This document shows positions 1 to 10,946 of a stretch of DNA of 64,000 nucleotides, piece by piece (positions within the stretch are counted from its first letter, which is position 1; each line of letters starts with the position of its first letter). The stretch comes from Alitta virens (lineage: Eukaryota > Annelida > Polychaeta > Phyllodocida > Nereididae). The notes beneath the pieces were generated by a model that worked only from the letters and a program-made list of their open reading frames with translations, made no database searches and was not told the DNA's origin. Where the stretch lies: positions 22,172,912-22,236,911 of the forward strand of contig OW028585.1 of assembly GCA_932294295.1 (NCBI GenBank), in the 5' to 3' direction. The translations under genes and the position numbers were made by a program.

Positions 1-564
1 CTATAGGTCAACATAAAGTGGATTAACTGTCAACGGGTTGATTTATGTCAACGAGATGGTATCTCGAATTTGCGTGTCGAAAAATTGCCTCTAGACAGTA
101 GATGGTGATACGCAAATTAGTGCAATGCGCAATTCTGTGCAACTCCAACTGGATTCACACAAATTTGCGCGATCTGCCAATTTGTTAGATTCTCGAAATT
201 TGCGAGACTTGTAAGCTAAATTCATGTGGTGGCATTCACTCCATTTCACACTGGACAATTAAACACTCCCATTTCTCTGTTAACACATTGCCAAAAAAAA
301 AATTATATATTTTTTTAAAGAATTTTCTTGTTTATGTTTAAATAGAGTCTAATTTAACATAGTAATGATTGTGTACAATAAAGCATGTGTAGATGCCCCA
401 GTTCAATGGCCTTATCGGGCAAATAATTAATTAGCCCAAAATACAGGCAGGATTGCAAGAGATCCACATCGCAGCATTTTTGGTGTGCAGACAATGAGCA
501 GGCAATGAGACGCTTTAGTCCTGCCTGCAAAACTAGGTCACAATCGATAAATATCATCACAAAC
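1..564. other. Upstream flank of the FEM1-like gene
   Basis: No gene or repeat recognised. The stretch is AT-rich, with an A/T run near 292-320. It should contain the promoter and 5' UTR of the gene starting at 565, but I see no clear TATA box or splice acceptor. Confidence 0.4.
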
Positions 565-751
565 ATGGCAGAGGCAGGAGATACAATGGAATGTCCTTCT
601 GAGCGGTTATTTGATGCTATAGTGAATCAAAATGTCGACATAGTGAGGTCAATACTTGAAGAACATCCTGAGACTGTTAACAAGAGGTGGGAAACGGCAC
701 GTAGGCATGCATGGGGAATGATTACGCCATTGATGGAAGCATGTTATGCAG
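565..751 (+). CDS. FEM1-like ankyrin protein, exon 1
   Basis: First coding exon, residues 1-62 plus one base of codon 63. The ATG at 565 has a good context (AACATGG). The end of the exon begins an ankyrin repeat (TPLMEACYAG), and the repeat is completed exactly by the next exon (SLDIARALLEFGADV). The donor is GCAG|GTAGGC at 751/752, phase 1. No other ATG upstream in frame gives family-like sequence. The whole three-exon CDS is 2043 nt (680 aa), close to the roughly 620-670 aa usual for FEM1 proteins. Confidence 0.85.
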
Positions 752-1007
752 GTAGGCTTGTCATTTGATTATTTCTAGCGTGACGCTGGAGACCTTGCTT
801 GAGGCCACGCCCACTTTCTGGCTGCCTACCAATCACAGCGCGGCGTGGCTCATACACCCGTAACCAACAATCAAATTCTGCATACTGATCGATCGTGGCC
901 GTACTAATTAAGAGGGCGATATAATCACCTGGGAAAATATGAAACTCAAGTATTTCCCTTAAAGGCAGGAGCACACCACCAGCAAATTTTACAAAGGCTG
1001 GCTAGCA

Positions 1008-1345
1008 GGCTGATATTCAGTTTCTATATGTTTCATAAACAATAGAGTTGAAAAGTTGTCAGTCTATAGGAAACATTCATATTTGTTATTCATTTTTTGA
1101 CTTACCAGCTATTGTATCTATGCACATTGGTGCCAGCCAGCCCATTGTCACTATGTCGACATTTTGATGATTATTTTCTAAGCCAGCCAGCCAATTAAAT
1201 TCACTCAGCTAGCAACCGTCTTAGCCAGCCAGCCAATTCAATTTACCCAGCTAGCAACTTTCTTAGCCAGCTGACATTTCTTAGCATTTCTTCCCAGCCA
1301 GCTGAGTTCCAACTAAGCCTACCACCCAGCTGTAAATTTTCCCCT
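1008..1345. repeat. AGCC/AGCTGG low-complexity tract in intron 1
   Basis: Many irregular iterations of AGCCAGCC and CAGCTAGC separated by TTC/AAT-rich spacers. This looks like a degenerate short tandem repeat within intron 1. The preceding 752-1007 shows nothing I recognise. Confidence 0.6.
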
Positions 1346-1565
1346 TACTTTTCCAGCTAGTATTGTTAAGAGAGGCCTAACAATGGCAAAAATGGAGGCA
1401 GGATGATTCAGGCTAATGGTTGTCTGTATATTTTGTCATTATTTCTACTGAAGTCTGTTTATGACTGAAAGTGGTAAAATAAATAGATCTAGAAATCATT
1501 TTGTAAAAACACTGAATTTTTCCTTATATATCTCTACTTTTAAATGTCAATAAATGCTAGATAAT

Positions 1566-1938
1566 GTCATAAGCAGCTTTACCCACACCTCTAACCATTC
1601 GGCCACAAAGGATATCCCTTCTAGCCAAGTGCTAGAAGGTGGGGTCACTGCTGAGGCCCGGGACACTACATCACATCCCCCATACTTTCTTGCGATTTTG
1701 ACTAACATCACAAGTCAAACATCGCAATTCTATTTATATACCCCCTGTGAGCGGGATTCGAACTGCCTACCCTGGCCTTCAACCCCTAATTCATGCTCAC
1801 AGAGGTGCCCGGATTGTGTCCACCATGTCATAAGCAGCTTTACCCACACCTCTAACCATTCGGCCACAAAGGATATCCCTTCTAGCCAAGTGCTAGAAGG
1901 TGGGGTCACTGCTGAGGCCCGGGACACTACATCACAAT
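1566..1938 (-). mobile_element. tRNA-derived SINE-like element with duplicated head (minus strand)
   Basis: Read on the minus strand there is a Pol III A-box-like stretch (TGGCCGAATGGTTAGAGG, as in Ser/Leu tRNAs) and a B-box-like stretch (GGCAGTTCGAATCCCGC, near 1748-1765). The A-box part lies in a segment of about 108 bp present twice, at 1566-1674 and 1828-1936, in direct orientation and almost identical. The copies flank the B-box segment. Simplest reading: a minus-strand tRNA-related SINE whose 5' part was duplicated, or two overlapping insertions. Exact ends are uncertain. Confidence 0.6.
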
Positions 1939-1973
1939 AATAAAGCCAGATGAGAGGGAGTGTATAAAACAGG

Positions 1974-2124
1974 AGGTCACTAGCTGAAGCCTCAATAAGT
2001 TGAAAAATAGCAAGCATCACCACTGCAGTTTGGAGACTGTCAGCTAGCTGGAGATCACTAGCTGAAGCCTCAATAATTTGAAAAAAAATAAACATCGCCA
2101 CTGCAGCTGGGAGACTGCCAGCTA
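1974..2124. repeat. Two-copy direct repeat, about 75 bp
   Basis: Two adjacent copies share TCACTAGCTGAAGCCTCAAT and CTGCCAGCTAGCTGGA-like ends with internal divergence. Further AGCTGG-rich low-complexity DNA continues to about 2270. Confidence 0.6.
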
Positions 2125-2270
2125 GCTGGAAGTCACTATTTGCCAGCTAGGATGGATCCAACTCAATTCCTTGTCAGCTGGCATATATACCAGCTGGGAA
2201 TGATCCAGCTGGGAGACAGGTCTCAGAGTTACCTCCAGCTGGGAAGATTCCAGCCAGCTGGTGCTTTGAT

Positions 2271-2634
2271 GGATAAAAGATAATAGTGAATAACAGGTCA
2301 TGGTGTGCTCCTATAAAGGGGAAGGTCACTCAATGATAAAAGGAGTAATAATTAATTTGGAAATTAAAAGTGCATTTGAAATAAAAAAATCTTACACACA
2401 AAAGACTATATGCAAGAGGCCTGAGGAATGATTAAAAGCTTTTCAAAACTATTATGAATATGCATATTATATGATTTTCTGTGCAGCAAAGACTAACCTC
2501 GCACTGAGGAAGGTTTATCTTTGGCAAAGGATTATATTTGGCGCATAGGAATACACAAAGGAATTTCTCCTGCATTACTCACAGCAGTTGAGGCAGCTAA
2601 GTGTTTTCACTTCCTAAAGTGCTAGTTTGTTTCT
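2271..2634. other. Unassigned intronic DNA before the gag remnant
   Basis: No ORF or repeat recognised. If the retroelement that follows had a 5' LTR and primer-binding site they should lie here, but nothing here resembles the LTR at 8695-8943. Confidence 0.35.
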
Positions 2635-2715
2635 TTGGCTCTGTCCCAGCCACACTTGTTTGTCTTGTGGTATTTTTGGTTTTTGTCTTGTTCGAAATTT
2701 GTCTTGTTTGAAACC

Positions 2716-3927
2716 ATGCCAGGTACTTCGAGATTAAGGCCTAAGCCTGGCAGGGGGTTGCGTCAGCCGGATGACAGCCAGGGCACGGCTGATCAGCCGA
2801 CTGACACTCCACTTGGCACTCAGCCAGCCAGCCTGGTGGCTGAGGAGGCCACTCTCGAGGAACCGTGTGTGGGGGGGGGGGGGGCGGCTGAAGTTAATGT
2901 GGATAGGGACTTGCCTCTTCCAGGACCCTCTCATAACAAGGGTCCTGGTAAGAAGACTGGCAAGTGCCAAGTTCGACCCTGAGCTAATAGTGAACGAAGG
3001 GTTTTAGATTTTTCTGACAAGAAGTCATCTGATGACTCCTCAGAGTCCACCCCCCCCCCATCCTCCCCTGAATATAGGACTAGAATTGGGAGAGAGCCTA
3101 TTGGGGCAAGCGGAGCCGTAATGGCCGGCGAAGCTGCCCCCAGAGGCCGTGCCCACCTCAGATGGCGTAGAAGACGCCGAGAAGCCCTTCCCCCTCTGTA
3201 TGAGGGTCAGGGAGTAGCAATCACTGATTATTTGTTGGAGTTTGGGAGGGTGGCTGACTTTAGTGGGTGGACTTATGAGGAACGTTGCTTTCATTTGTGG
3301 ACCAGCATTGATGGTCCAGCCAGGTTAAAGATTCTATCCTTGCCCTACGAAAACTCGTGGAATCGAATGGTGGACCAACTGAGGTCTCTGTTCTGTTCCA
3401 GCCCCACAAGCCCGACATTGGGCCCTCAGGGGCTGTGGCTATGGTTCAAGCAGATGGGCCTGAACCTTCCCCTATACCCAGGCCAACTGCAGAGCCCCTG
3501 TCTGGGGCCCCAGTCACCGAAGACCAAATGAAAAAGATGTTCTATTCCTTCATGAAAGAAGGGCGGGGGCCTAGCTCAGTGGTAGCGCTCTGGGCTTCCA
3601 ACCGCTGGGTCCCGGGTTCAATTCCCGATCGTGCCTAAGTTGGATGGCTGTTTCATCCTTCGTCTCATTGCCATGGTCCCTGCGTGTCCTTATTAGCCCA
3701 TCTGGTGCAGAAATACAGGACGTAAGGCCCTAATCACCCACCACCCACCCATCCTTCATGAAAGACATGATGGTGAGCCGAGACGGCGCCCATGAAACCG
3801 GGGGCCGTGTAACGCCGTGCCAAGGCCCTCCAATAATAATAATAGAAGGTGTTTTAATTGCAATGAGTACGGCCATATCCGGCGGGACTGCCCTAAGCAA
3901 AGGAAATATCGTAAGAAGGGGTTTGGT
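2716..3927 (+). pseudogene. Ty3/gypsy-type gag remnant, frameshifted and SINE-interrupted
   Basis: Gag-like reading occurs in several frames. An N-terminal stretch begins at 2716 and ends at a stop at 2980, passing a run of about 14 G near 2868-2884 that may be a slippage site. A capsid-like domain at about 3196-3400 reads LPPLYEGQGVAITDYLLEFG, then GWTYEERCFHLWTSIDGPA, typical of the Retrotrans_gag fold. The frame then shifts near 3400. A SINE interrupts the gene at 3560-3751. It resumes with a CCHC zinc knuckle at 3847-3900 (C-x2-C-x4-H-x4-C, CFNCNEYGHIRRDC) that binds genomic RNA in active elements. Not functional as it stands. Confidence 0.8.
3560..3751 (+). mobile_element. tRNA-derived SINE inside gag, with 14-bp target duplication
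   Basis: It begins GGGCGGGGGCCTAGCTCAGT. There is an A box (TAGCTCAGTGGTAGCGC) and a B box (GGGTTCAATTCCC) about 45 bp later, then about 120 bp of unrelated body ending in CACCCACCACCCACCC. The 14-mer TCCTTCATGAAAGA flanks it on both sides (3546-3559 and 3752-3765). Removing the insert plus one copy restores continuity of the host gag reading there. Anticodon and acceptor stems pair poorly, so this is not a working tRNA gene. Confidence 0.85.
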
Positions 3928-4162
3928 CAATGGAGAGGGGATTGCCCCAGAGGAAACGGAGGGAATGGTGGTGGAACTGGGCCTTCAAGGTCCTCCCGGG
4001 GTCCCAGGTCAGGCAGGCAGGAAAGAAAGCAAAATGGCCACTCAGATTCGCCAAAAGAGTAAGGGTGGAGGAGGACCTGGCCCCAGGCCCTCCACCCTCG
4101 AAATCGACGCCTCCAAAGCGTTGGACAGGGGTTTCCGTGGGACAATATAGGCCTCCATGCCC

Positions 4163-4634
4163 TCTGGGCCGAGAAGCCGTGACCACCTGGTATATGTCAA
4201 TTAGAATGGGGTCCACAGATATGGATATATTGGTTGATACAGGAGCCAAAGTTTCTTTGTTGAGTAAAATAGTGTATGATGAAGTTCCTGCTGTGAGTGG
4301 GTCTCCCCTCCACCCAGTGGACAGACAAATTGCAGCTGCCAATGGCGGCTTGATCAAAGTGTATGGTATGTTAGAAATGACTTTTGTGATAGAAAGAGTT
4401 CCCTATGTGTGTGATTTCTTAGTAGCAGATATGGGCCATTTATCTGGCCTATTGGGGATGGATTTCTTGAAAAGACATAAAGCAACTTTAATGTGTTCCA
4501 CGGGGACCGTCCGGCTGGGGGGAGTTGAAATCAATTGCAGGGAGGGCCCAACCGGGCAGGGTGGAAGAGCTGTTGTCAATGAGTCCATTTGTCTCCCAGC
4601 CAGGCACACGTCATGGTCGCCATTAACTTGGTGA
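4163..4634 (+). pseudogene. Retroviral-type aspartic protease domain of the gypsy element
   Basis: Open segment containing the protease active-site motif ILVDTGAKVSLLS (DTGA at about 4237-4248) and the distal LLGMDFLKRHKATL segment, in the order of pepsin-like retroelement proteases. In Ty3/gypsy elements this domain processes Gag-Pol. It follows the zinc knuckle in a shifted frame, so the polyprotein is broken, though the domain itself has no internal stop. The linker downstream (about 4635-4860) reads on in another frame. Confidence 0.78.
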
Positions 4635-4861
4635 CCTGGGGACAAAATAGGGGTCAGGACATGGTGCTCGAAGCCTTGCCCCAATTATGTCAAAATAGTC
4701 ATGTGATGGTACCCAGGGGAGTGACCAATCCCACCAAAAAAGAAATCTGTCTGTCAAAAGGTCATCTGTTAGGGGAATTGCATGAAGTCCTTTCCTGCGG
4801 GGATCTTCCTAAAAAGGGATCAATTGTGAACTTAGTCACCTCTGCAAGGAAGACCTCATGA

Positions 4862-5790
4862 ATGGAATTAACTGGACATCTGCAATCCCTTGTTGACCAG
4901 TCTGACGGTTTGACCTCCGAACAAAAAGCCCAACTGTCCTCAGTTCTGTCAAAATATGAAAGTTGCTTCGAGGGAGGTCCACATGGGTTGGGGCGCACTG
5001 ACCTAGCTAAGCACTCCATTGTTACAGGTGACCACAGGCCCTTTAAATTACCCGCAAGGCCCAGAATCGTGCCCTTGGGGAAGAGGTAGACCGGATGTTG
5101 GATCTTGGAGTGATAGAGCCAAATAGCAGCCCTTTGTCTAGCCCTCCTGTCCTTGTTAGAAAGAAAGATGACTCTTTTCGGTTTTGTGTTGATTATAGAC
5201 GGTTGAATACTTGTACCAAGAAAGATGCATATCCCTTGCCTAGGATTGAAGATTGTCTAGACACTTAAGCTGGAGCAAAATGGTTTTGTACATTAGATTT
5301 GTCTTCTGGGTATTGGCAGATAGCAATGGAGGACAGGGATAAGGAGAAGACAGCTTTTACCACTCCTAGAGGTCACTATCATTTTACAGTTATGCCATTT
5401 GGCGTGACAAATGGCCCAGCCACAATAGAAAGATTAATGGAACTAGGTGGCCTAGATTTGAGTACATGTCTATGTTATATGGATGACATAGTAGTCCAGG
5501 GGTCTACCTTCAGCCAATGTCTGTCTAACCTGATTGTTGTCCTTGATAGAATGGGCCAGGCTGGCCTGTGGTTGAAGCCCAGCAAATGTGAGTTGTTTAA
5601 GAAAGAAGTGTCTTTTCTTGGCCATGTGGTTAGTGAAAAGGGGGTGGCCCCAGACCCCAGAAAAATTGATGCAGTTAGGAATTGGCCTGTGCCCCAGTCA
5701 GTTCACGGGGTCAGAAATTTTGTGGGATTTGCTACCTATTATAGGATAGTGCATAGGATAGGGGAGGTCAATTATGAAATTGAGTCCCCG
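4862..5790 (+). pseudogene. Ty3/gypsy reverse transcriptase remnant fused to integrase C-terminus
   Basis: RT landmarks appear in order: the upstream TGDHRPFKLPARPR segment, GVIEPNSSPLSSPPVLV, RFCVDYRRLN, LDLSSGYWQIAM, MPFGVTNGPA, the catalytic YMDD (CYMDDIVVQG) and FLGHVVSEKGVAPDP. A frameshift near 5085 and an in-frame TAA at about 5268 (DT*AGA) break it. Right after FVGFATYYR (to about 5745) the text becomes IVHRIGEVNYEIE. That is the sequence normally found at the C-terminal end of gypsy integrase. RNase H and the integrase core (roughly 2 kb) are therefore deleted at that junction. Dead copy. Confidence 0.85.
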
Positions 5791-6190
5791 GCCTCTGGGA
5801 AGATTCCGGATCAGCCCCTGACTGATCCTTATACCGATCCTTGTCTGTACAGTGGCGGCGATCAGGCGACCCCCTTGCCTGACTCTAGATCCGCCCCTGA
5901 TGCAGAGGCGTGGAATGCCACAGGCCACGCCTCCTGTTGCTGGGCGGCCGAGTGTGGTCCCCGCAGGCCACGTGGAGCTAGAGGGGGATGGAGAATCCCC
6001 AGACCACGTGGTGCGAGGGAATGAAACCCCTGCTGACGCTGAAAAGCCCGACTACGTGGTCGCGGATGCTAGAGGGGACGGTGTCCAAAGTCCAAAAGAC
6101 TCGAAATTAGATCCCCAGGCTGTTCCTTTTGTCCCAACTAGACATAGGCGGCCTCCAAAACGATATGGTCACAACGTGGGGTTTGATTAA
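5791..6190 (+). pseudogene. Degraded pol 3' end of the gypsy element
   Basis: Frameshifted coding remnants following the integrase C-terminal piece. One frame ends near 6190 with FVPTRHRRPPKRYGHNV, a basic RRPPKRYG-type tail of the kind seen at the end of gypsy pol or env-region ORFs. No domain beyond that. Confidence 0.5.
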
Positions 6191-6893
6191 AACTAGAAAT
6201 AGTTTATTGGTTCCCCTGTTCGTATGTTTATGTTTAAATAAGATGGTACTTCGTATAAATAGTAAGGCTAAAGTATTTTTAGGAAACAGGGCCCTCTCTT
6301 GTTGTGATATGAATTTATTGCAGTGAGTTGGTTCCATTAAAGGCTGTGTTGAATTCACGTATGAAAAAGGAGTGAACTGGTCTTTTTTTTTTTTAATAAT
6401 AATGACCCGAACATGTATCTATTTGTGTGACTTTAAAAATGATGCTATAGTGACCTTAGATCATTTTATAGGTTCTTGTTCACTCGCTCCGAGGATAATA
6501 GTTGTGTGTACTATTGGGAAAGGCAAAGTTTATTGCTGGAAACATGTGGTTTTTGTATAACTTTGGTTCTTTGTAAATGTGAAGTTATTAAGTGAAGAAA
6601 AAAAGGCAAGGTGTTGATTTATTATGCTTCTCGTATTTCCTTGGGTTCAATCAGCTCAGTTGCAACCCTGGCTCAGTTAATGCATTCTTTTGACAGGCAC
6701 CCTTTTCCCTTTATCTAAAAACCAGTTACAGGGTGACACATTTTTCTGATTAATGTCCGTCTTTGGTCCTGTCTTGTCACCAGTCTTGCAGAGAGTATTT
6801 TGGCTTTTATCCCAGGGTGGGGTAAAAAGAAACACGTGGTCTTGGCAATTGAAACCAGCTAATTTGTTTGTGCACTTTTTACCCCTGGTCAGT
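6191..6893 (+). other. Non-coding stretch between pol and ORF3 of the retroelement
   Basis: AT-rich, no convincing ORF. It lies between the pol tail and the next coding remnant and probably belongs to the same element or to a nested fragment. I see no LTR pair here. Confidence 0.35.
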
Positions 6894-8341
6894 ATGAGCA
6901 AAGTTATCCAATTGGGAGAAAAAGAGCCAGTGTCTCATCAAAGTGTCAACCCCCCTGGATACAGACCACCCCCGCTGGTAGGAAGTAGATTTTGGAGGGA
7001 AAAGAGATTTTATGACCATGATAATGCCAAAATTGAGGCCCTTTTGCGGGGGTCCAAGGGGAAATATACTGGTTACACAGCATCCCCCTGCCTCACTCCG
7101 TCTTGGACCTTTGATTGAGAAGGACATCTCAGAGCTTTAACAGAGTATTTAGAGTGTAACAGAAACTTGTAGAATGGATAATGCCTAAGCAATTGGGGCC
7201 CCGGTGCCCCCGACTGAGGCAGATATAGTAATGACGGCGATGCAGAGTGCGAGATTACGGATTTGGAACACCCTGTCAACGAGGAGGAGGTGGCAGACTT
7301 GTGTGGGGGAGAGGAGTCCTATTGGGACTCTGGGAGGTTTTCAGGGGGTCTGGGGAGTACTTCCTGGAGTCCCCAGAGGCCGTCACCGAGGCAGACCTCA
7401 ACAGGATGACACTGCGGGAGGTGCTTGTGTACACTTCGTCTGCGATGGCGAAGTTACGGAGATACCATCGGGTCCCACCACTTAGGGCGGATATGCCCAT
7501 TCTATTGGATACCCTCCTTGAAGAACTGGGGCCAGATGCCCGACAGGAGGACATCCTCCTGGCCCTGGCAGGGAAGCCTTGGTATCGGGAGACCGTGGTC
7601 TCCCAGGCTTCCCCGTCAGTCCTGGCTGCTCTCAGGGCAGACACTCCTTCTGGGGTAGTCCGCCCCTTTAGCCCCATCACCCTGGTAAACAGTCCCAGTT
7701 GCCCAGAGGAGGTAGAGGAGGAGGTTGATTTGGGCTTGCCTACAGCCTTCTGTCGGCCATGCCCCCCAGAGCCAGTGGCCCAGTCCACTTCCCGTTCCCT
7801 GGGAGTCGTGGCCTTGACCACTGCTGTGGAGAGCCCCTGTCTGGGGCCACCACTGCCCCCATTTCCCCTAGAGAAGATTCAGCCCCTCACGGACGAGGCC
7901 CCAGAGAAGGAAAACAGGGTGCCTCGTGTGGACGAGAGCAGGCTGTCTCATGTGGAGGAGTCCTTTGGATCTCCTGGCATCTTCAGGTGTGTAAAATGTG
8001 GCAAGGGGACTACCACAAAAAGGGCCCTGATGCGGCACCAGGCGGTGCTGCATTCAAGCTGTTTCTGGGCTTCCAATGCCCCAAATGCAGGGCCACATTC
8101 CTATTTGACCGAAAAGGGAATTTCAAGCGTCACCTCCGGCTTACTCACGGGATGAGGAGTGGAGAGGCTGCGGGGATAGCAGCCGCCACTCCTGTCAGAG
8201 CCGTGAGTGGGGCCAATTCGGATGGTTCCCTGCCTCCGAGGATGTTGACTGGGAAGCCAAGTATGGCGACCTGGTCAAAGACCTGCATCAGGCCCCTGCC
8301 CAGACGGCAGATAACTCTAGAGAGCTAGAGGCCGCCAGGAA
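6894..8341 (+). pseudogene. Third ORF of the retroelement with two C2H2 fingers in different frames
   Basis: A short open stretch starts at ATG 6894 (MSKVIQLGEKEPVSHQ) and stops near 7115. A longer one runs from about 7247 to 8155: a helical region (ADLNRMTLREVLVYTSSAM...), a proline-rich linker, then a C2H2 finger FRCVKCGKGTTTKRALMRHQ at about 7984-8043. A second finger (FQCPKCRATFLFDRKGNF...HLRLTH) follows at about 8067-8147 in a different frame, so one frameshift near 8050 separates the two. Position after pol and before a polypurine tract plus LTR suggests an accessory ORF of the retroelement. A co-opted host fragment is an alternative. Confidence 0.6.
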
Positions 8342-8694
8342 GGACCTCCGGGCAGAGCGGTAGAAAAGGGCAGGGGCGGAGTCCCAAGTAGATGCCCTCC
8401 TAGCCGAAGTCCAGAGGCTGACTTCGGAATGAGTCGAGTACTGGGAGGGTTGAACCTAGGGCCTTTCCAGTCTCCTCCCCTGACACCATGATGACGACCC
8501 TGCAAGCCCCCCAACATGACTTTGGATTAAGCGGACGTAATGGAATAACACCCTGGGGTATGCCCCTGGAACGGATTATATAAAGTTAGAATTGTATTGT
8601 TAAAGTTAACATTCTATTAACTCTGGTATTGGATGCACTTGAGGTCTCCATCGCACGTCCGGAGGCATGTGGACATGCCTTCTCATCGGGAGGA

Positions 8695-8943
8695 TGTGAT
8701 ATGATGACCTGCATCCCGTTAAATTTTTAATTCTAGTAGACCGTTGACCTGGAATGCGGAGCATGTAACTGCAACAGCGTGGACCCCACATGACGGGGGT
8801 TGCTGGCGTCCTGCAAGGTATAGCGCAGTCAGTAAGGTCTTGGCAGGGTTTCATATAGGTTGTGTGGTTGGGACCGGGACTAATAAATATGTGAAACTTT
8901 AATTCTTGCTCTTGGTCTGAGTCAATCCCAGAGGGACCTTACA
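8695..8943 (+). mobile_element. Probable 3' LTR of the retroelement
   Basis: Starts TGTGATATGATGACC directly after a purine-rich tract (ATCGGGAGGA) that fits a polypurine tract. It contains AATAAA at 8882-8887 and ends GGGACCTTACA, giving the TG...CA termini of LTRs. Length is 249 bp. No second copy is present upstream of gag, so the element lacks its 5' LTR, or the LTR belongs to a different insertion. Confidence 0.6.
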
Positions 8944-9962
8944 GTATCTTAAAATATAGTTCAAGCCCTGTAGTTGGATGAACTGATCGAGGGCCCCTAA
9001 CTGAATTTTATGAAAAGCCATTGGCCATATGTTTCGGTACCCATACAGTGATCACTCTTCGCAAAAGCCGTCTGGTGCTGCAGACTGGTAGGATGAACTA
9101 AGGATAAGATAAGATGATAAATTATTTTCAAATGTTGGAATTCCTTGTGCATTTCAAATACAGAACAGCTTTTTACGCACTGAGACCACTGGCATAAATT
9201 ACCAATTTCACAACTTCAGCTGACGCATACACGGTGGCCTGTACTATATATATATCCCAAAGGTATCCATCGGCCATGCAGCCGCCAAACTTATACCCAC
9301 ACTTCTACGATGTATTCTGTGATAAATACAGCATGACAGAGACTGTTAAAGCACAGAATTGTCCCAAATATAGGGTACAAATGTTTTATGCCTTCCTGTG
9401 CTGCTGCTACGAGGTTGAATTACTGACTAAACTCGCACATTTTGTTGAATGCAGCTCATCAATAGAAGAAGTGAAGCAAATACTGCTCTCTGATTGGTCG
9501 AAATGTGTGACGACAGTGATCGTTTGGGCCGGAGACCTCTTTTTGAGCCATGGAAGATGTTTACCTTGAGGTTATTATAATAGATCTAGTGCCGAAATTG
9601 GCGAACGGTAATTGGGCCTGTACTGAGATGCATTCACACAGACATACCTACAAAGGCAGAATCATGCAAACAATCACAGAAATTCATATCACAGAAAAAA
9701 GTGCGGTGGTTTAGCCTAGTCTTAGAGATTCAATTGCCTCACACTGGCAGGAACAAATGACCTCAGGATCGGATAGCGAGATGTCCTGCACTTAATGGAT
9801 TCGAGACGCCTCCCGGATCATAGTTTTGGGAGAGCACCTACGCTACATATGCAGGTGCTGTTTTGTTTTCTGTGAGAGGGCCCAATCAGACTGGATGGAG
9901 GGGGGGGGAATAATTTCCAAAATCAAAAATGCATGTTCTAATATTTGTATTTTGTATTTCAG
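8944..9962. other. Remainder of FEM1-like intron 1
   Basis: About 1 kb to the exon 2 acceptor. The segment near 9040-9115 (AAGCCGTCTGGTGCTGCAGA then GATAAGATAAGATGATAA) looks like a SINE tail but cannot be assigned. An open stretch at 9234-9569 has no recognisable domain. A G-run lies at about 9901-9908. Confidence 0.4.
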
Positions 9963-10946
9963 GATCATTGGATATCGCCCGGGCTTTACTTGAGTTCGGA
10001 GCAGATGTATGTGCATCTGGTTACTCGCTCAACTCAGCTAGCATCAGTAATCTGAATCAACTTTTAGCAAACAATGATGGGAGACTGTATGGAGGCCACG
10101 GTTCTTTTGACGATCTATTTCCACTGTTCATCGCTGCTCAAAAAAAACATTTTTCATTGATTGAAGAACTAGTTTGTGCTGGAGCTGACATAAATCAGAC
10201 AACTTTCGTGGGATGGTCGGCCTTACACAGAACCAGTATGACCTTTAATGAATCTATAGAACCGCCTTACATCAATGACATCCCAGTCAGTCCGGGTGTG
10301 TCAACTATCAAGCTGTTGCTTAAACATGGTGCAGATATTCACCTCAAAGACAGAGATGGCATGACTCCATTTCACTGGGCTTGTAGAAAATCCCGCCAAG
10401 CCTATGTTGCTACTCTTCTTGAATATGGTGCAGATGTCAACATGGAAGACAATTTTGGGATAACACCGCTTCAATACGCTGCTCTCAGTAGCTATGCAGT
10501 AACTGAAACTGTTTTAGAAACTGCAAAGAGAAATTTGTCCAATGAATCCATCATCGAAGCATACGAAATTGTTGCGCTGTGCAGGAACTGCCCATCTGCA
10601 AGTTGGGCCTTGCATAAAGCAACAAGGATGCGCACTATACACAATGTTCAAAAGAGAATCTTGGAACCTATGGCATGTTATGGGTTTGTTAAAGAATGGG
10701 TGACTTCGGAGGAGCTGAAAGAATTTCAGTATGATCATGAGAAAATAAATCTTCAAGCATTGTTGGCGAGAGAAAGGATCTTTAATGGGAAATATTTCGA
10801 CTTAATGGATCGTAGGAATATGGAAGGTATAATTATTAACATTGATTTGAATTTCTATAGAAGTAACACAATGAGCAAACCATTATGTGCGAGTTTGTTA
10901 ACTAATAATCAATACTTGCTAGCTAACATGCTACATTATACTCAAC
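9963..10946 (+). CDS. FEM1-like ankyrin protein, exon 2
   Basis: Second coding exon, residues 63-390. The acceptor is TATTTCAG|GATC and the donor CAAC|GTAAAA, and both phases fit their neighbours. It carries the main ankyrin block: LLEFGADV, a degenerate repeat around ELVCAGADIN, then KLLLKHGADIHLKDRDG and TLLEYGADVNMEDNFG. A helical segment follows that matches the linker of FEM1 proteins (region AYEIVALCRNC). FEM1 proteins are cytoplasmic/nuclear substrate receptors of CUL2 ubiquitin ligases, and their N-terminal ankyrins bind C-terminal degrons. I assign the family, not the orthologue: the sequence is divergent from FEM1A/B/C as I remember them and may be a lineage-specific paralogue. Confidence 0.85.

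Noticed and set aside
2400..2715. A 5' LTR for the gypsy remnant
   Set aside because: I compared it by eye with 8695-8943 and found no shared sequence.
3564..3640. Functional tRNA gene with TCC anticodon
   Set aside because: The A and B boxes are good, but acceptor and anticodon stems pair poorly, and it is the head of an element flanked by a target duplication.
9234..9569. 111-codon open stretch in FEM1-like intron 1
   Set aside because: No recognisable domain, no supporting signals, and it is not needed to join exons 1 and 2.
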